From CAYTSA01 sp964440345 (GTDB taxonomy: Bacteria > Desulfobacterota > Desulfovibrionia > Desulfovibrionales > Desulfovibrionaceae): 6,345 nucleotides of DNA. Made by a program: the position numbers and the translations under genes. The notes below the pieces were generated by a model that was not told where the DNA came from, did no database searches, and was given only the letters and a program-made list of their open reading frames with translations. Positions 6,030 through 6,345 of this stretch are shown in pieces (position 1 is the stretch's first letter; each line of letters starts with the position of its first letter). Where the stretch lies: positions 1 to 6,345 of the forward strand of contig CAYTSA010000134.1 of assembly GCA_964440345.1 (NCBI GenBank). Direction: 5' to 3'.

Positions 6030-6151
6030 GTGGCGCACAGTGAGAAGTGCGGGAGCGGACGGCGACGTCATACAGAAATGTGAATGGCCTGATGCAAATT
6101 TCCCGTCCCGCTGCGGCCAGATGTATCAACTTCCACTATAATCAAGAAAAG

Positions 6152-6167
6152 TGCAACGGTTTTGCCA
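6152..6167 (-). promoter_or_regulatory. Candidate sigma-54 (-24/-12) promoter for the family 2 glycosyltransferase
   Basis: The minus strand reads TGGCAAAACCGTTGCA. This matches the RpoN consensus TGGCAC-N5-TTGC(A/T) at all but one position (A for C after TGGCA). The invariant GG and GC are separated by exactly ten bases. Transcription would begin near 6142, giving a leader of about 124 bases before ATG 6018. Such a promoter needs an enhancer-binding activator, whose site I cannot identify with confidence. The -24 half overlaps an inverted repeat. Confidence 0.55.
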
Positions 6168-6179
6168 GATAATGGCAAA
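6161..6179. repeat. Inverted repeat TTTGCCA-N5-TGGCAAA
   Basis: Seven-base perfect arms around a five-base centre (GATAA). No T run follows on either strand, so it is a poor terminator candidate. One arm overlaps the -24 box of the sigma-54 element, so it could be an operator through which a protein blocks or helps RNA polymerase. It could also be a chance by-product of the GG box. Confidence 0.5.
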
Positions 6180-6345
6180 CGAAGCACAGAATTTTTAATG
6201 TGGCTATGCCCTCTGCTCCGAAGCTCCCACATCTGTCAGTATAGTCGAGGTCTCTGAGAAAATTGCATCCAAGAAATAGCTGTGTTGCGCTTGATTTCAA
6301 GCGTTGCGGCCCCGGCTTACCCCTACTGTCATCCCCCGCTTCACT
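6168..6345. other. Right-edge region without a recognisable gene
   Basis: With the leader of the family 2 glycosyltransferase, this makes about 327 bases (6019-6345) lacking a supported gene. One minus-strand frame stays open from the edge to a stop at 6142-6144 (67 codons), but it shows no start, RBS or family motif. The plus strand has no candidate. The AT-rich part at 6121-6200 fits a regulatory region. A 16-base palindrome lies at 6288-6303. Confidence 0.5.
6288..6303. repeat. Palindrome CGCTTGA-TT-TCAAGCG
   Basis: Perfect seven-base arms separated by two bases, flanked on both sides by TTGCG. The tight centre favours a dimeric DNA-binding protein site over an RNA hairpin. It is not a match to the FNR consensus (TTGAT-N4-ATCAA), because the spacing is too short. 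The gene it would control is not visible. Confidence 0.45.

Noticed and set aside
5593..6141. Plus-strand open frame of 182 codons opposite the family 2 glycosyltransferase
   Set aside because: No recognisable motif, and the opposite strand encodes a clear GT2 protein with its own RBS.
6137..6142. Perfect TATAAT on the plus strand
   Set aside because: No -35 at 15-19 bases upstream and no plus-strand gene downstream.
6142..6345. Minus-strand frame open from the right edge, possible 3' end of a gene
   Set aside because: 67 codons without start, RBS or family motif; it crosses the palindrome and sigma-54 element. Kept only as a remote possibility.

Overview
The window is about 55-60% GC by eye and carries six convincing protein genes. 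Five are on the plus strand and one is on the minus strand, converging from the right. The gene content (a LivK-type binding protein paired with a membrane diguanylate cyclase, small glycosyltransferases, and a good sigma-54 -24/-12 element) suits a Gram-negative bacterium. A Desulfovibrio-type organism (Desulfovibrionaceae) is my best guess. That guess rests on general resemblance, not on a marker gene.

Left part (193-3211) is a two-gene signalling module. The first gene encodes an exported LivK/LivJ-type periplasmic amino-acid binding protein, but no ABC permease or ATPase gene is present. The second encodes an inner-membrane protein with a TorS-like helical periplasmic sensor region, a HAMP linker, a coiled coil and an intact GGDEF domain with an RxxD inhibitory site. 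The two genes are close enough to form an operon. I infer that the binding protein presents its ligand to the sensor, which then sets c-di-GMP synthesis. The logic is that of TorT-TorS or NspS-MbaA, with a LivK-type input and a GGDEF output.

Middle part (3212-3905): after a 144-base gap with a possible promoter and palindrome comes a 157-residue NTF2/SnoaL-like protein of unknown role. A GC-rich stem-loop with a short T run follows it.

Right part (3906-6018) is a sugar-modification cluster. A CgeB-like glycosyltransferase is coupled by an ATGA overlap to a class I SAM-dependent methyltransferase. The methyltransferase converges with a minus-strand family 2 glycosyltransferase, and the two stop codons share the palindrome CTAG. 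Together these genes probably build or decorate a surface glycan or glycoprotein; the acceptor is unknown. The minus-strand gene has a strong Shine-Dalgarno and a good sigma-54 promoter candidate about 135-150 bases upstream.

The right edge (6168-6345) contains no gene I can support. It holds a 7-bp-arm inverted repeat overlapping the sigma-54 element and a second 16-base palindrome. I see no tRNA, rRNA, CRISPR array, insertion sequence or phage gene.
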